Virus record (IMG/VR): IMGVR_UViG_3300049793_000053
Coordinates: 1-58,921 of that record
DNA from: a virus
DNA: 58,921 nt
Strand: one strand, 5' to 3'
Part shown: in pieces, positions 34,948-43,237 of the stretch
Layout: every line of letters starts with the position of its first letter
Position numbering within the stretch: position 1 is the first letter of the stretch
Position numbers and translations under genes: made by a program
The notes under the pieces: model-generated
The model's input: the letters and a program-made list of their open reading frames with translations, nothing else
The model's database searches: none
Told to the model about the DNA's origin: nothing

Positions 34948-35247
34948 TCACTTCGGCTTGGGATGATCGCGGCGCGTCTCGCCCGACGGCTCGAGCGGAA
35001 CATCGTACTCGGCGACGGACACGATCACGGTGCGGCCGTCCGACCCCGGGTTCGGGTCGATGCGTGCCGTCACGCCGCAGTAGGGTGCGCCCGACGCCGT
35101 GAGCTCGGCGAGTGCGAACGCCTTCGCGCGATCGAACACGCCGAGTTGCTCGGGGTTTTGGATGCCGCGCGCCGGCTCGGTGCCGGCGTCGTCGGCGAGG
35201 TGGGCGATCACTTCGGGGGTGCTACCGCTCAAGTCGATCAGGATCAT
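34948..35247 (-). CDS. Small hypothetical protein (99 aa)
   Basis: A 99-residue unrecognised protein, the last gene before the regulator. The ATG overlaps the stop of the methyltransferase gene (ATGA), but TAGCTT seven bases upstream also resembles the leaderless promoters. The sequence suggests an alpha/beta fold with strands ILIDLSGS and VIVSVAEYDVPL and a helix FDRAKAFALAEL. Co-translation with the DNA-modification cluster is the only functional hint. Confidence 0.6.
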   Translation of the reverse strand: MILIDLSGSTPEVIAHLADDAGTEPARGIQNPEQLGVFDRAKAFALAELTASGAPYCGVTARIDPNPGSDGRTVIVSVAEYDVPLEPSGETRRDHPKPK

Positions 35248-35936
35248 GGGCTCGAAGCTATCACGGCCGTCGAGCTCCTCGAAACTTCGTCCCATGCCTT
35301 GCCGACGTCGCCGCTGCCGGGATAGGCGTCCTCGAGAACATCGCCCGGTAGCATCCCGAGCGCGCGAAACAGGAACGCCGAGAACGCGAGCGGCTTGCGC
35401 CCAACGAGGTCGCAGTCGTCGCCGCGCGCCGTCGCGGCGACGAGGTAGTCGGGCACGCCGCCACGCCCGGAGACGCGGCCGCCGACGACGATCACGGGCT
35501 CCCAGCTGTTGGACAGCCCGAACGCCGTCGCGGACATGTTCGACGGCTTCACCCACGGGCAGACGTGTGCGCACGGCGGGCAACACCCGAGCACGAACCG
35601 CAACGCCGCGGCGCTCGTCGAGATCGCGTATCCAGCGAGCTCTCCGGCGACGCGCCGGCGTTCGGCCTCGCCGATCATCGCAACGTGATCGACCTCGCCA
35701 CCGTAGCTGTCTTGATCCTTGTAGCGCCACGCATGGCCGGGGTACGGCGGATCGTGGTAGCGAAAACGCAACGGCGTGCCGACGGTGCGCGGACCGAGCG
35801 CGCCGGTGCGCTTGCGGATCCGGTAGGCCGTCTGTCGGTGCCGCTTGCCGCAGAACCTCGACGGGATCCCGCGGGCGTCGAGCGCGGTCGTCGGCGCGCC
35901 GCACCACTCGCACGGCCATGGATCCAGTGTGGTCAC
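35244..35936 (-). CDS. DNA methyltransferase (DPPY class) with N-terminal zinc finger
   Basis: A 230-residue putative amino-methyltransferase. Residues 9-31 (CEWC...FCGKRHRQ) form a small zinc finger likely to touch DNA. DPPY (62-65) is the catalytic motif of N6-adenine/N4-cytosine enzymes. DAYPGSGDVG (203-212) is the AdoMet-binding loop, placed after the catalytic motif as in the beta/permuted classes. GTG start overlaps the upstream stop. It may protect phage DNA from restriction; target base and site are unknown. Confidence 0.75.
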   Translation of the reverse strand: MTTLDPWPCEWCGAPTTALDARGIPSRFCGKRHRQTAYRIRKRTGALGPRTVGTPLRFRYHDPPYPGHAWRYKDQDSYGGEVDHVAMIGEAERRRVAGELAGYAISTSAAALRFVLGCCPPCAHVCPWVKPSNMSATAFGLSNSWEPVIVVGGRVSGRGGVPDYLVAATARGDDCDLVGRKPLAFSAFLFRALGMLPGDVLEDAYPGSGDVGKAWDEVSRSSTAVIASSP

Positions 35937-36478
35937 AGCTCGTCGGGCTCCGGCTTGTTGCCGAGCGGAACCTCGACGCGCGCCTTGCCGGCGGCGAGGT
36001 AGATCGACGCGAACCGCAACGCCACGCACGGCAGCGTCGAGATCTGCAACGGCTTGCGGCGCGCGATCGATCCACACGAAATGTGCGGCTGAAAACCGAA
36101 CGTCCGATCGTGCGAGACGCCAGAATGCGCGAGCTCGCGCGTCACGTCGGTTCGGAGGTCACCGATCGCCGCAGCGTTCAACAGCAACACGACAACGTCG
36201 AAGTCGGTCGATCCTTCGCGGCAGAACCGCGCCGCGCCGTCGGCCTTGCCAACGAACGGAGGAGTAGCCTTCGCGACGCGCTGTAACGCGTTGGCGATGC
36301 CGCGGATCTGCGCCGGCAATCGGCGGCCCGGTCCGATGAACGCGAGGGTGACGTGTGGATCCTTCGCATCCATCGCGCCGAGCAAGAGGCGCGGAGGATC
36401 GACGGGCGACGTTCCGATCCACAGCGCGTGACCGTTCGCCGTGTGCGCGGCGACGGAGTCGACATCGTATTGCCTCAT
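35933..36478 (-). CDS. 2H phosphoesterase (LigT-like)
   Basis: A 181-residue protein with two HxT/S motifs, PHVTLAFIG (His42, Thr44) and FQPHISCGS (His132, Ser134), separated by about 90 residues as in the 2H phosphoesterase fold. Members cut cyclic or 2',5'-phosphodiesters in RNA repair; phage members include anti-CBASS Acb1-like enzymes that destroy cyclic nucleotide alarms. Which applies here cannot be told from motifs. ATG and GTG overlaps tie it to the methyltransferase and the glycosylase-like gene. Confidence 0.75.
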   Translation of the reverse strand: MRQYDVDSVAAHTANGHALWIGTSPVDPPRLLLGAMDAKDPHVTLAFIGPGRRLPAQIRGIANALQRVAKATPPFVGKADGAARFCREGSTDFDVVVLLLNAAAIGDLRTDVTRELAHSGVSHDRTFGFQPHISCGSIARRKPLQISTLPCVALRFASIYLAAGKARVEVPLGNKPEPDEL

Positions 36479-37092
36479 AGAGCATTCCCCACACGAAAGC
36501 CGGCCGTCGCGCGTGCGGCGATGCCGGCGGCCATTTGATTTTTCTTGTCGTCGTAGATCTTGCTTCGGATCCCCGGGTGCGGGATCGAGCGGTAGCAGTG
36601 ACCGTCGATCTCGACGGCTTGCATCGGCAGCTCGATCCCGAACGCCGCGGACACGCGCATGCCGAGTAAGAGGAGTTTGAGCGGGCCGGCGTCGCTCGTC
36701 GACGCGCGACGCGCCTCGAGATCGTCGGCGAGCATCTTGCGGATCGCCGCGGCGCGCTCCTTCGCACCTTCGAGCGGCCATGGATCGATCGCGCGATCGT
36801 ACAGGTTGATCCGACGCAGCCGCCCGATCCACTGACCGACGGGCATGCCCGACCACGCCATCAACAGCGCGCCGGCCGACGAGTCGGCGCCCGGATGGAG
36901 CGGCATCACGGTCGGGTTCGCGCCGGGCATCGCGCCGATCACGATGCCGAAGATCGGACCCTCGACATCGGCCGGACGGAGGCCGCGCTTTCGCGCGAGG
37001 ATCGTGAGCTCCTCCGGGTGAACGTGCGCGCACTCCGGCCGCCGCCACGCCGTCGGCAATCGATCCGTGTAGCACGGCCACGGCGACGTCAT
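36475..37092 (-). CDS. Uracil-DNA-glycosylase-fold-like protein
   Basis: A 205-residue protein with a layout recalling the UDG superfamily: VIGAMPGANP (51-60) in place of the water-activating GxxPG loop, SSAGALLMAWSG as the following helix, LLLLGMRVSAAFG (140-152), and PHPGIRSKIYDD (171-182) like the C-terminal PHPS/N loop. It would act on altered bases, perhaps in repair or on modified DNA. The usual catalytic Asp/Asn is not certain. It overlaps its neighbours by ATGA at both ends. Confidence 0.5.
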   Translation of the reverse strand: MTSPWPCYTDRLPTAWRRPECAHVHPEELTILARKRGLRPADVEGPIFGIVIGAMPGANPTVMPLHPGADSSAGALLMAWSGMPVGQWIGRLRRINLYDRAIDPWPLEGAKERAAAIRKMLADDLEARRASTSDAGPLKLLLLGMRVSAAFGIELPMQAVEIDGHCYRSIPHPGIRSKIYDDKKNQMAAGIAARATAGFRVGNAL

Positions 37093-37466
37093 GCCTGATC
37101 TTCGACGGCGTAGATCACGACGGCCGCGCCGGTGATCGGGTGACCAAGGCATCCGATGCGGCGCATCCGCTTGCCGTTGGCGGCGAGCGGATACGAGAAC
37201 GCACCGCCGCCGTCCGGCCGCGCGGCGACGATCGCGAGGATGCGGATCATCAACTCTTCGGGATCGTCGCCGTGCTCGTACGTCACGCGCGCGTAGGTTT
37301 TCCCGCGGCCGATCTTGCTGCCGGACAACGCCGTGAGCTTCGACTCGATGGAGATCGAATGCACGCCGACGACTTCACCATCGGCCGGGATCGTGACGTC
37401 GAACATGACGTGGCTCGAATCGGCGAGCTCGTCGATCGCGAGATCGATCGAGGTTACGCGGGTCAT
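37089..37466 (-). CDS. Hypothetical beta-rich protein (125 aa)
   Basis: A 125-residue unrecognised protein in the same coupled chain (ATGA at both ends). Alternating strands (SSHVMFDVTIPADGEVVGVH; KTYARVTYEH) and two helices suggest a compact beta-barrel-like domain, perhaps binding a nucleotide or nucleic acid. No catalytic motif is seen. Confidence 0.6.
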   Translation of the reverse strand: MTRVTSIDLAIDELADSSHVMFDVTIPADGEVVGVHSISIESKLTALSGSKIGRGKTYARVTYEHGDDPEELMIRILAIVAARPDGGGAFSYPLAANGKRMRRIGCLGHPITGAAVVIYAVEDQA

Positions 37467-38083
37467 GGCACCACTCGCAGGATCCGCGAGCGATGCTCGG
37501 GCTTGGGCCACTGCGAAGAATGCACGCGCCACGCGACACCATCGGACAGCACGACGCCCGGGTGGTGATCGTTCGGGCCGCAGCACTGCACGACGTCGAG
37601 CGTCGCGAAGTCGGGGGCGCGTGGGTTCCACTTCGCGAGCGCACGCGTCACGTCGACGACGATCCCGTTGTGCCCCGTCCCATCGAAATACTTCGTGCCG
37701 TCGGCGTGGCGCAGGGTGATCGACGGCCACGCAAGGATGTCGCCGGGCGCCGGCAACTCGTGGTCGTCGAGCTCGCGCATCAGATCCTGTGCGTAGTTCG
37801 CATCCTCGATCTGGCTGTTGCAGTTGATGTCGTCGACGATCGACGGCGCGTTGCCGTCGGGCCCCATCAGGGTGCGCCGGCGGCCTGGGATGTTCCGGTT
37901 GAAGCCGGGGCGGTGCCGCTTGATCCCGTAGCAGTGAACCAGCGCGAACACGCAATCGGTTTTTCCTTCGATCGGCGTATCGAGATCGCCGGTGCCGAGC
38001 TGATAGGTGAAGTGACCGACGGCGGCACGCGCGTGCATGACGGCTTGCGCGGCGGTGTAGAGCGGGCGTGGATTCGTGATCAT
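37463..38083 (-). CDS. NlpC/P60-CHAP-like peptidase (206 aa)
   Basis: A 206-residue protein with a probable Cys-His peptidase/amidase core: KTDCVFALVHCYGI (Cys44), PAPGDILAWPS (112-121) and GTGHNGIVVDV (His138), the order seen in NlpC/P60 and CHAP domains. Such domains cleave peptidoglycan cross-links. AAGGA lies about eight bases before the ATG. It sits among DNA metabolism genes, away from the other lysis candidates, so its role (lysis, or another amide hydrolysis) is uncertain. No signal peptide. Confidence 0.65.
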   Translation of the reverse strand: MITNPRPLYTAAQAVMHARAAVGHFTYQLGTGDLDTPIEGKTDCVFALVHCYGIKRHRPGFNRNIPGRRRTLMGPDGNAPSIVDDINCNSQIEDANYAQDLMRELDDHELPAPGDILAWPSITLRHADGTKYFDGTGHNGIVVDVTRALAKWNPRAPDFATLDVVQCCGPNDHHPGVVLSDGVAWRVHSSQWPKPEHRSRILRVVP

Positions 38084-38096
38084 GATCGGTGTCCTT

Positions 38097-38552
38097 TCAG
38101 AACGGGAGATCGAGCAGTCGCTGCGGGATCGCCGGCGACTCAGCTGCAGCAACGACGGCGACGGGCACGCGTGCGACGCCGTCGAAATGACGGTGAGGGA
38201 GATCGCAGTGTTCGCACACGAGGATGACGCCGCCGCGTCGCGCGAGCTCGCGGCGAGCGCGAGCGACGCGACAGTCGGGGCAGAGGATCGACGAGCAGCC
38301 GGCGCCGGCCGTCGATGCGTAGAACACGTGCGGCTGAATGCGGCCGCGCTCGTCGCGGAAATCCTCGGCGAGTCCGTTCGCCGGCGCCGGCGTCCAACAC
38401 GGCCGCCACACGTCGACGGTTGCGCCGCTCGCGCCGGGGCAGATCGCGCGCGACTTGCGCAACCGTCCGAGCGTGGTTCCGCTGTGCCGCGATCCGGGCT
38501 TCGTCTCGACGAAGCGATCGCCGTACCACTTGAGGCCGAGCTCGTTCGTCAC
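38097..38552 (-). CDS. Hypothetical zinc-ribbon protein (151 aa)
   Basis: A 151-residue protein with a GTG start overlapping the preceding stop. Residues ~80-120 contain CSSILCPDC and CEHCDLPHRH, a likely zinc ribbon. The N-terminus (GLKWYGDRFVETKPG) precedes a basic stretch (LGRLRKSRAICPG). No family is recognised. It is probably a nucleic-acid-binding accessory in the early block. Confidence 0.6.
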   Translation of the reverse strand: MTNELGLKWYGDRFVETKPGSRHSGTTLGRLRKSRAICPGASGATVDVWRPCWTPAPANGLAEDFRDERGRIQPHVFYASTAGAGCSSILCPDCRVARARRELARRGGVILVCEHCDLPHRHFDGVARVPVAVVAAAESPAIPQRLLDLPF

Positions 38553-38791
38553 CGAAGCTCTCCACCGTCGGCGATCACGGCGTCGAGATCGAGCCGACGC
38601 AGCGCGATCCGGATCAGCTGTGACTTCGACATGCGCGTGAGGCCACCGGCGCGGCACAGCGCGACCCGCTCGTCGAGCGCGGCGATATCGGCGTGGTACA
38701 TCGAGATGCACACGACCTTGTACGGCAGCGCGGCGACGGGCGCCGGCTGCTCGAGCTCGGCTGGCGTGGGCTGCGGATCGAGCTCGCTCAC
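38549..38791 (-). CDS. Ribbon-helix-helix-like regulator (80 aa)
   Basis: An 80-residue protein whose C-terminal 50 residues look like an Arc/CopG ribbon-helix-helix: strand YKVVCISMY, helix ADIAALDERVALC, helix MSKSQLIRIALRRL. A Pro/Glu-rich N-terminus precedes it. Such proteins bind short palindromes as dimers, so it is one candidate for binding the repeated early operators. GTGA overlaps at both ends. Confidence 0.6.
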   Translation of the reverse strand: MSELDPQPTPAELEQPAPVAALPYKVVCISMYHADIAALDERVALCRAGGLTRMSKSQLIRIALRRLDLDAVIADGGELR

Positions 38792-39018
38792 CGTGGACAC
38801 CCCCAATCGTGCACACGATAGCGTAGCGGTTCGCGGCACGCGCCGCAGCTCGAGCGGGCACCGAACGACAGCGGCAGCGATCCGATCAGCGGCCGCCGGA
38901 GATGCTCCTCACGCCGCGCCGCGCGACCGAGCAGCGCGATCGCGACGACGCCGGCGATCACCGATCCGATCGAGAACACGATCAGGATCAACCACTCGAG
39001 CGGTCCCGCGTTGTGCAT
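38788..39018 (-). CDS. Single-pass membrane protein (76 aa)
   Basis: A 76-residue protein with one clear transmembrane helix (WLILIVFSIGSVIAGVVAIA, residues 9-28) and a C-terminal cytoplasmic tail with CGAC and a further Cys. AAGG six bases before the ATG at 39018 marks the start; a TTG two codons upstream is less likely. It has its own promoter just after the primase gene. Function is unknown; it might be holin-like or a membrane anchor. Confidence 0.6.
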   Translation of the reverse strand: MHNAGPLEWLILIVFSIGSVIAGVVAIALLGRAARREEHLRRPLIGSLPLSFGARSSCGACREPLRYRVHDWGCPR

Positions 39019-39026
39019 TGTCAACC

Positions 39027-39056
39027 TTGATAGACCGTCGGTGCGGCTGTTGTCAA
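39027..39056 (-). promoter_or_regulatory. Promoter of the small membrane protein gene
   Basis: Read leftward: TTGACA (39056-39051), an 18-base spacer, TATCAA (39032-39027), then a short leader with AAGG. CTGTTGTCAACAG over the -35 is a degenerate form of the early operator. Confidence 0.5.
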
Positions 39057-39060
39057 CAGG

Positions 39061-41550
39061 CTAGAACGCGCTCGCGGCTTCGGGCACGTCGTCGCGACAC
39101 TGGATCGTCGGCCACTCGTGCGAACCGAAGCGCGAGCTCGAGAACGCGGCGCGGCACTTGTCGAGCGCGGGCAACTCCCAAAACTGGCGGCGCACGATGC
39201 GGCGGCCGCGCTCGTCGCAGATCTCTTGACGTCGTTGGTACGACTGGATCCCGGGCACGACCCTGTTGAGGAAGTGGCCGAGCGTCGTCTCGGTCGATCG
39301 CCGCGCGCCGACGCGCGAGGTGTAGCGGAGGAAGTCGTCGACGATCGCCTCCTTGCAGATCGGCGCCTGCCACTCGAGGTGATCGGAGACGATGATCCCA
39401 TCCTCGAGTTTACGGAACCACCATTCATCCATTGGATCGAGCGACAACATCCGTTGCTCGCGCAGCGCGATCGTCTGCGGCACGGTGCGCACCGTGAACC
39501 GGGATAGATCGTAACCCTGCAAGTAGTACAACAGCGACGCATAGCCGGCGTTCCCGTTCGCCTCGAGATCGGCGCGCAGCGCGGCAAAGTACGGCTCGTC
39601 CTGTCGACGATCGGACAGCACGTCGAGCACGAGAAAGCGCCGCTCGTGGTGCCCGACCGGCACGACCCACGAGCTGTTCGACGCCATGATCAAGTGGACG
39701 CAGTTCCGCGACTGCGTCGCGTCGAGTCCCTTGTTTTCGATCATGAGGGTCGGCTCGGTGATCAACGCCTTGAGCGCGCCCTCGTGTTGCTTGTCGCCGG
39801 CGAAAAAAGCCTCGTCGGCGAACACGAGCACCGAGTCGCGCAGCGCTGCATTGAAGTGCCCGACGAGATGGTGAGCGCTCGACAGGTACAGGTAGTGGCG
39901 GCCGAACAGCTTGCCGAACACGTGCGCGAACGTTCCTTTGCCGGCGCCGCGCTCGCCGCGCAACACGACGGCGACCTCGCCGGTATCGGCCGGATGTTGG
40001 ATCGCGCGCGCCATCCAACCGATCAAGTAGCTGTAGATCTCCTCGTTGCCGCCGCAGAGATTCGCCTTGACGTGCGCGAGGAATTTCTCGTGTCCGGTTC
40101 CCGGACGCGCCTCGAACGCGAACCCCTGCCACATGTTGTACGCGCCGGTGATCTCGCGACCGGGCGCGAACACGATCCGCTCGAACTGCTTGCGCGACTC
40201 GTGGTGCAGCCAAAATTTTCCCAGCGGCATCGTGATCGGCTGGTTCTTTTTGTCGACGCCGATCTGTACCGATAGGTTGTCGAACCGCTTTCCGAAGTGC
40301 TCGAACGCCTGCAACGACAGCGTGTCGCGTTGCATGACTTCGTCGTAGACCTCTTCCATGACGAGGCACTTGCCGCCGTGGTTCTCGATCACCGCAAAGC
40401 GCTCGTTGAATTCACGGAGCCGCGGATGGATCGCGTCCTCTTTCGCGCGCTCGATCTGCCGGTTCGCGTAGCGCTCGACGTTCTTGTTGTCGAGCACGCT
40501 CGAGCTGATCTTGTAATCCTTGTCGGTGATCACCGAGTAGATCACGGCGTCCGGCACGCCGGCACGCACGAGATCGCAACAGACGTTGAACAGCCACTCC
40601 GATCGCCGCGCACCGCGATCTCCGACGAGCAGCACTTGTCGATCGTCGGGGTCGACACCCTGCACGATCTTGATCAACGTGCGCTTGTTGATCCGCGGTC
40701 CCCATGGCTCGGCCGCTTCGAGCTCGTCGATCGCCCAACGCCGCACGTTGCCCACCGACGTCGCGACGGCCGTCGCCGGCCGCGGCCGCGCGGTGCGTGT
40801 CGATGCGATGCCGCCGCCGGAGCTCTGCACCGGCTCGGCCGCGACGAACGCCGACAGCGGATGCGATCCGATCGCGTCGAACCACACGACGGACGAGCGC
40901 GCGATCGATCGCCCCTTCGCGCGTTTCTTCGTGTCGGGATAGTTCAGTGTGCCGGGTAGCCGGAGGATGCGATCGGCGTTGTGGCAGTGGTCGCCACCGA
41001 ACGCCCACTCGAGCGCGCGGTTGTACCGCTCGACGTCCTCGCACGACTTCTCTCGCGCCTTGACGTTGTCGCCGGTGATCTTCGACGGCACGTCGAGACG
41101 CCACAGCGCCTGGTAGCCGCCGCCGGAATCGATGAGGCCGGACGGCCGCGGTACCGGCGACGGCGTCGGGGAAAACTTACCGCGGATCCGCGTGCGCTCC
41201 TCGACGACGTAGGCGACGAGCTCCTCGCGCGTCGGCTCTGGCTTCGCGAGCTCGCGCGGATCAACGTCGACGTGCAGGTACGCGACGGCGTCGACTTCCG
41301 ACTTGTCGGCTTTCTCGGCGAGCGATCCAACATGCGGGTTGAGCATGTAGTAGACGTTGCGATCGCCGAAGCGATCGAGGAACGACGCGATGCCGGCGTC
41401 GTCGTCGCCGGCGAACTGCCGCGTGTCGATGCCGCGTTGATCGACGGCGATCGCCGTGAGCAACCACGGACCGTCGGGACGTAGCACACGCAAGAACGCG
41501 AGCGCGGCCACAGGGTCATGGAGTTGTTTGCGCGGTTGTTCGTTCGCCAT
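39061..41550 (-). CDS. Primase-helicase (PrimPol plus SF3 helicase)
   Basis: An 829-residue replication protein. Residues 1-240 form an archaeo-eukaryotic primase-like domain: HVDVDP with D95/D97, DSGGGYQALWRL (141-152) and RILRLPGTLNYP (194-205). Residues ~460-700 form an SF3/D5-type ATPase: GERGAGKGT (532-540), LVFADE (575-580), the Asn sensor in MASNSS and HHERRF with the likely Arg finger. It should unwind and prime phage DNA. The C-terminus ends EAASAF, shared with the ssDNA-binding-like protein. Confidence 0.85.
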   Translation of the reverse strand: MANEQPRKQLHDPVAALAFLRVLRPDGPWLLTAIAVDQRGIDTRQFAGDDDAGIASFLDRFGDRNVYYMLNPHVGSLAEKADKSEVDAVAYLHVDVDPRELAKPEPTREELVAYVVEERTRIRGKFSPTPSPVPRPSGLIDSGGGYQALWRLDVPSKITGDNVKAREKSCEDVERYNRALEWAFGGDHCHNADRILRLPGTLNYPDTKKRAKGRSIARSSVVWFDAIGSHPLSAFVAAEPVQSSGGGIASTRTARPRPATAVATSVGNVRRWAIDELEAAEPWGPRINKRTLIKIVQGVDPDDRQVLLVGDRGARRSEWLFNVCCDLVRAGVPDAVIYSVITDKDYKISSSVLDNKNVERYANRQIERAKEDAIHPRLREFNERFAVIENHGGKCLVMEEVYDEVMQRDTLSLQAFEHFGKRFDNLSVQIGVDKKNQPITMPLGKFWLHHESRKQFERIVFAPGREITGAYNMWQGFAFEARPGTGHEKFLAHVKANLCGGNEEIYSYLIGWMARAIQHPADTGEVAVVLRGERGAGKGTFAHVFGKLFGRHYLYLSSAHHLVGHFNAALRDSVLVFADEAFFAGDKQHEGALKALITEPTLMIENKGLDATQSRNCVHLIMASNSSWVVPVGHHERRFLVLDVLSDRRQDEPYFAALRADLEANGNAGYASLLYYLQGYDLSRFTVRTVPQTIALREQRMLSLDPMDEWWFRKLEDGIIVSDHLEWQAPICKEAIVDDFLRYTSRVGARRSTETTLGHFLNRVVPGIQSYQRRQEICDERGRRIVRRQFWELPALDKCRAAFSSSRFGSHEWPTIQCRDDVPEAASAF

Positions 41551-41575
41551 AGGGACAGCTAGACGATCGCCGAGC

Positions 41576-41980
41576 CTACGGCTTTACCAAGTCGATTAGC
41601 TCTTTGTCAACAAGCCGAGGCGACCAACACCATCGCGCGACGCGTTCGAGATCTGCGCGTGTTGCGTGACCGACGACCGCGGCCGCGGTGTGCCCGTCGA
41701 ACAGCAACCACTGTTGCTCGACGAGCAGCAACAGATCCGCGCGGCCGCCGGCGCGAACGCGTCGCGTCAACCACGTGCGCTGCTGTCCCGTGAAGTGCGG
41801 GATCCGCAACGGCGTCGCGGCGCGCTTCGGCCACGCGGCGACGTACTTGAGCTCCATCCAACCGCCGACGTGGTTGACGTCGGCCGTGCCAGGGTGCACG
41901 AAGTTTTCCACGCTGATCGCGTCGAGCGGCCGCAACGCCTCGACGACGCGCTGTCGCATCCGACTCTCGCGGCCGCTCAC
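41576..41980 (-). CDS. PD-(D/E)XK (VRR-NUC-like) nuclease
   Basis: A 134-residue protein with the core of small VRR-NUC/Holliday-resolvase-like nucleases: ENFVHPGTADVNHVGG (Asp34), WMELKYV (Glu43, Lys45) and a Gln/Trp helix (GQQRTWLTRR), followed by GRADLLLLVEQQWLLFDG. Such enzymes resolve branched phage DNA. The GTG start overlaps the previous stop; starts further upstream would overlap that gene. It lies next to the primase-helicase. Confidence 0.75.
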   Translation of the reverse strand: MSGRESRMRQRVVEALRPLDAISVENFVHPGTADVNHVGGWMELKYVAAWPKRAATPLRIPHFTGQQRTWLTRRVRAGGRADLLLLVEQQWLLFDGHTAAAVVGHATRADLERVARWCWSPRLVDKELIDLVKP

Positions 41981-42225
41981 GTGTAGCGCCGGCGCGGCCG
42001 TGCGATCGGCGGTTGGAGATCTGCGATCGCCGCCGGATAGCTGCACGTCGCGCACACGTCGAACGCGACCGCGAACCTGTTCGGTGGGCTCTGGATCGTG
42101 CCGCTACGCCAACCCGCTTTCGCGGCGAACGCGCGTGCGTGATGGATCAGCGCGTTGCACGTGTGGATCGTGTTCGAGCAACCGATCCGATCGCACCGAA
42201 GCATGTAGACCGCGCGGCCGCTCAC
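41977..42225 (-). CDS. Small zinc-binding protein (82 aa)
   Basis: An 82-residue protein with four or five Cys: CDRIGC (10-15), C23 region and CATC (53-56). It is probably a single zinc ribbon. GTG start in a GTGA overlap. Its first bases (GTGAGCGGCCGCG) are the same as those of the next gene in the chain. No family is recognised. Confidence 0.6.
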   Translation of the reverse strand: MSGRAVYMLRCDRIGCSNTIHTCNALIHHARAFAAKAGWRSGTIQSPPNRFAVAFDVCATCSYPAAIADLQPPIARPRRRYT

Positions 42226-43013
42226 TTCCCCTCGAGTACGTTCGCGACCTCGCGCCGGAGTCCGAGCAAGATCGCGATCGCGGCGCACGTCTCGAACCTG
42301 TGGCTGTCGCCGGCGACGGCCGACAGAATCTCGACACAAGCCATCGCGGCTCCGGCCGGCGACAGCGGCTCGGGCGATTCGATCTCCGCGAACGACGACG
42401 AGCTCGGCAACGCCTCGATGCGAGCACGCAACACGTCGCGCTCGCGTTGCGCGCCGTGGCGGATTCCGGCCTCGACGGCCTCGACAACGACACGATGCGC
42501 CATCGCGATCCGAATGGCTGCCGCGTGGTCGGACTCGGCGCGAACCGGACGATCGAAGCCGAGGCCCTCGAGTTTCTCCGCGAGTTTCCCGTCGGGAAGG
42601 ATCGCCGGTTCGATCGTGTGGCCGAGCGCGCGGATCTCCCCCTCCTTGATTCCATTGACGACCGCCGTGATCACCCACGGGTGCGGCTGAAACGGATCAG
42701 TGTAGTAGCTCGGCGGGCTCTCCTTCGCGGCCGCGACTGCGATCGTGTGCGCGCGTTGGATGTACGTGTCGAGCGCGAGCGATTCCATCTTCGCGTACTT
42801 GCCGGCCTGCCCCGGCGGCCACTCGCGCGGCCGGAGCTCGTTCGGTGTGCAGCCGATCCGCACGCCGTTGTCACGCGCGATCTGATAGCTGATCGCGTTG
42901 CCGTGCGTCGGGTCGCTGAATCGCTGCGCGACGTGTCCCTTGATCCACACGCCGTGATAGTTCACCTCGACGAGATCGCCGACGCTTAGGTTGTTCATTT
43001 TCGCCGTCGTCAT
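42222..43013 (-). CDS. Hypothetical protein (263 aa)
   Basis: A 263-residue unrecognised protein. The first 60 residues (VGDLVEVNYHGVWIKGHVAQ) look like a small SH3/Tudor-like beta barrel. The rest is helical with Ser/Pro-rich linkers, and includes an LEGLGFDRPVRAES region similar to accessory segments in other phage early proteins. The start overlaps the previous stop (ATGA). Role is unknown. Confidence 0.6.
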   Translation of the reverse strand: MTTAKMNNLSVGDLVEVNYHGVWIKGHVAQRFSDPTHGNAISYQIARDNGVRIGCTPNELRPREWPPGQAGKYAKMESLALDTYIQRAHTIAVAAAKESPPSYYTDPFQPHPWVITAVVNGIKEGEIRALGHTIEPAILPDGKLAEKLEGLGFDRPVRAESDHAAAIRIAMAHRVVVEAVEAGIRHGAQRERDVLRARIEALPSSSSFAEIESPEPLSPAGAAMACVEILSAVAGDSHRFETCAAIAILLGLRREVANVLEGK

Positions 43014-43237
43014 GTTGAAAGCTCCTCGCAGTTGCCGTGGTTAAACTCGAACATCATGATCTTGAGCGCACGCCAATAGCCGAGCACGCCGTTGCGCCGC
43101 TTCGATCGCCAACCGCCCGTCACCGGATGCGGGTCGTCGTGCATCTGCTTGCGCACCGACGCGAACGTCTCGCCCGTCTTGAATTCGGAGTAGAGCGCGC
43201 CGCACACGCACGGCCGCGGCGTTCTACGCGACGGCAT
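43010..43237 (-). CDS. Small hypothetical protein (75 aa)
   Basis: A 75-residue protein with CVCG near the N-terminus, a basic centre (WRSKRRNGVLGYWRALK) and a C-terminal HGNC. It may bind zinc and nucleic acid. It overlaps the nucleotidase gene by 14 bases and the next gene by four. Similar short Cys/Trp proteins recur in phages without a known role. Confidence 0.55.
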   Translation of the reverse strand: MPSRRTPRPCVCGALYSEFKTGETFASVRKQMHDDPHPVTGGWRSKRRNGVLGYWRALKIMMFEFNHGNCEELST

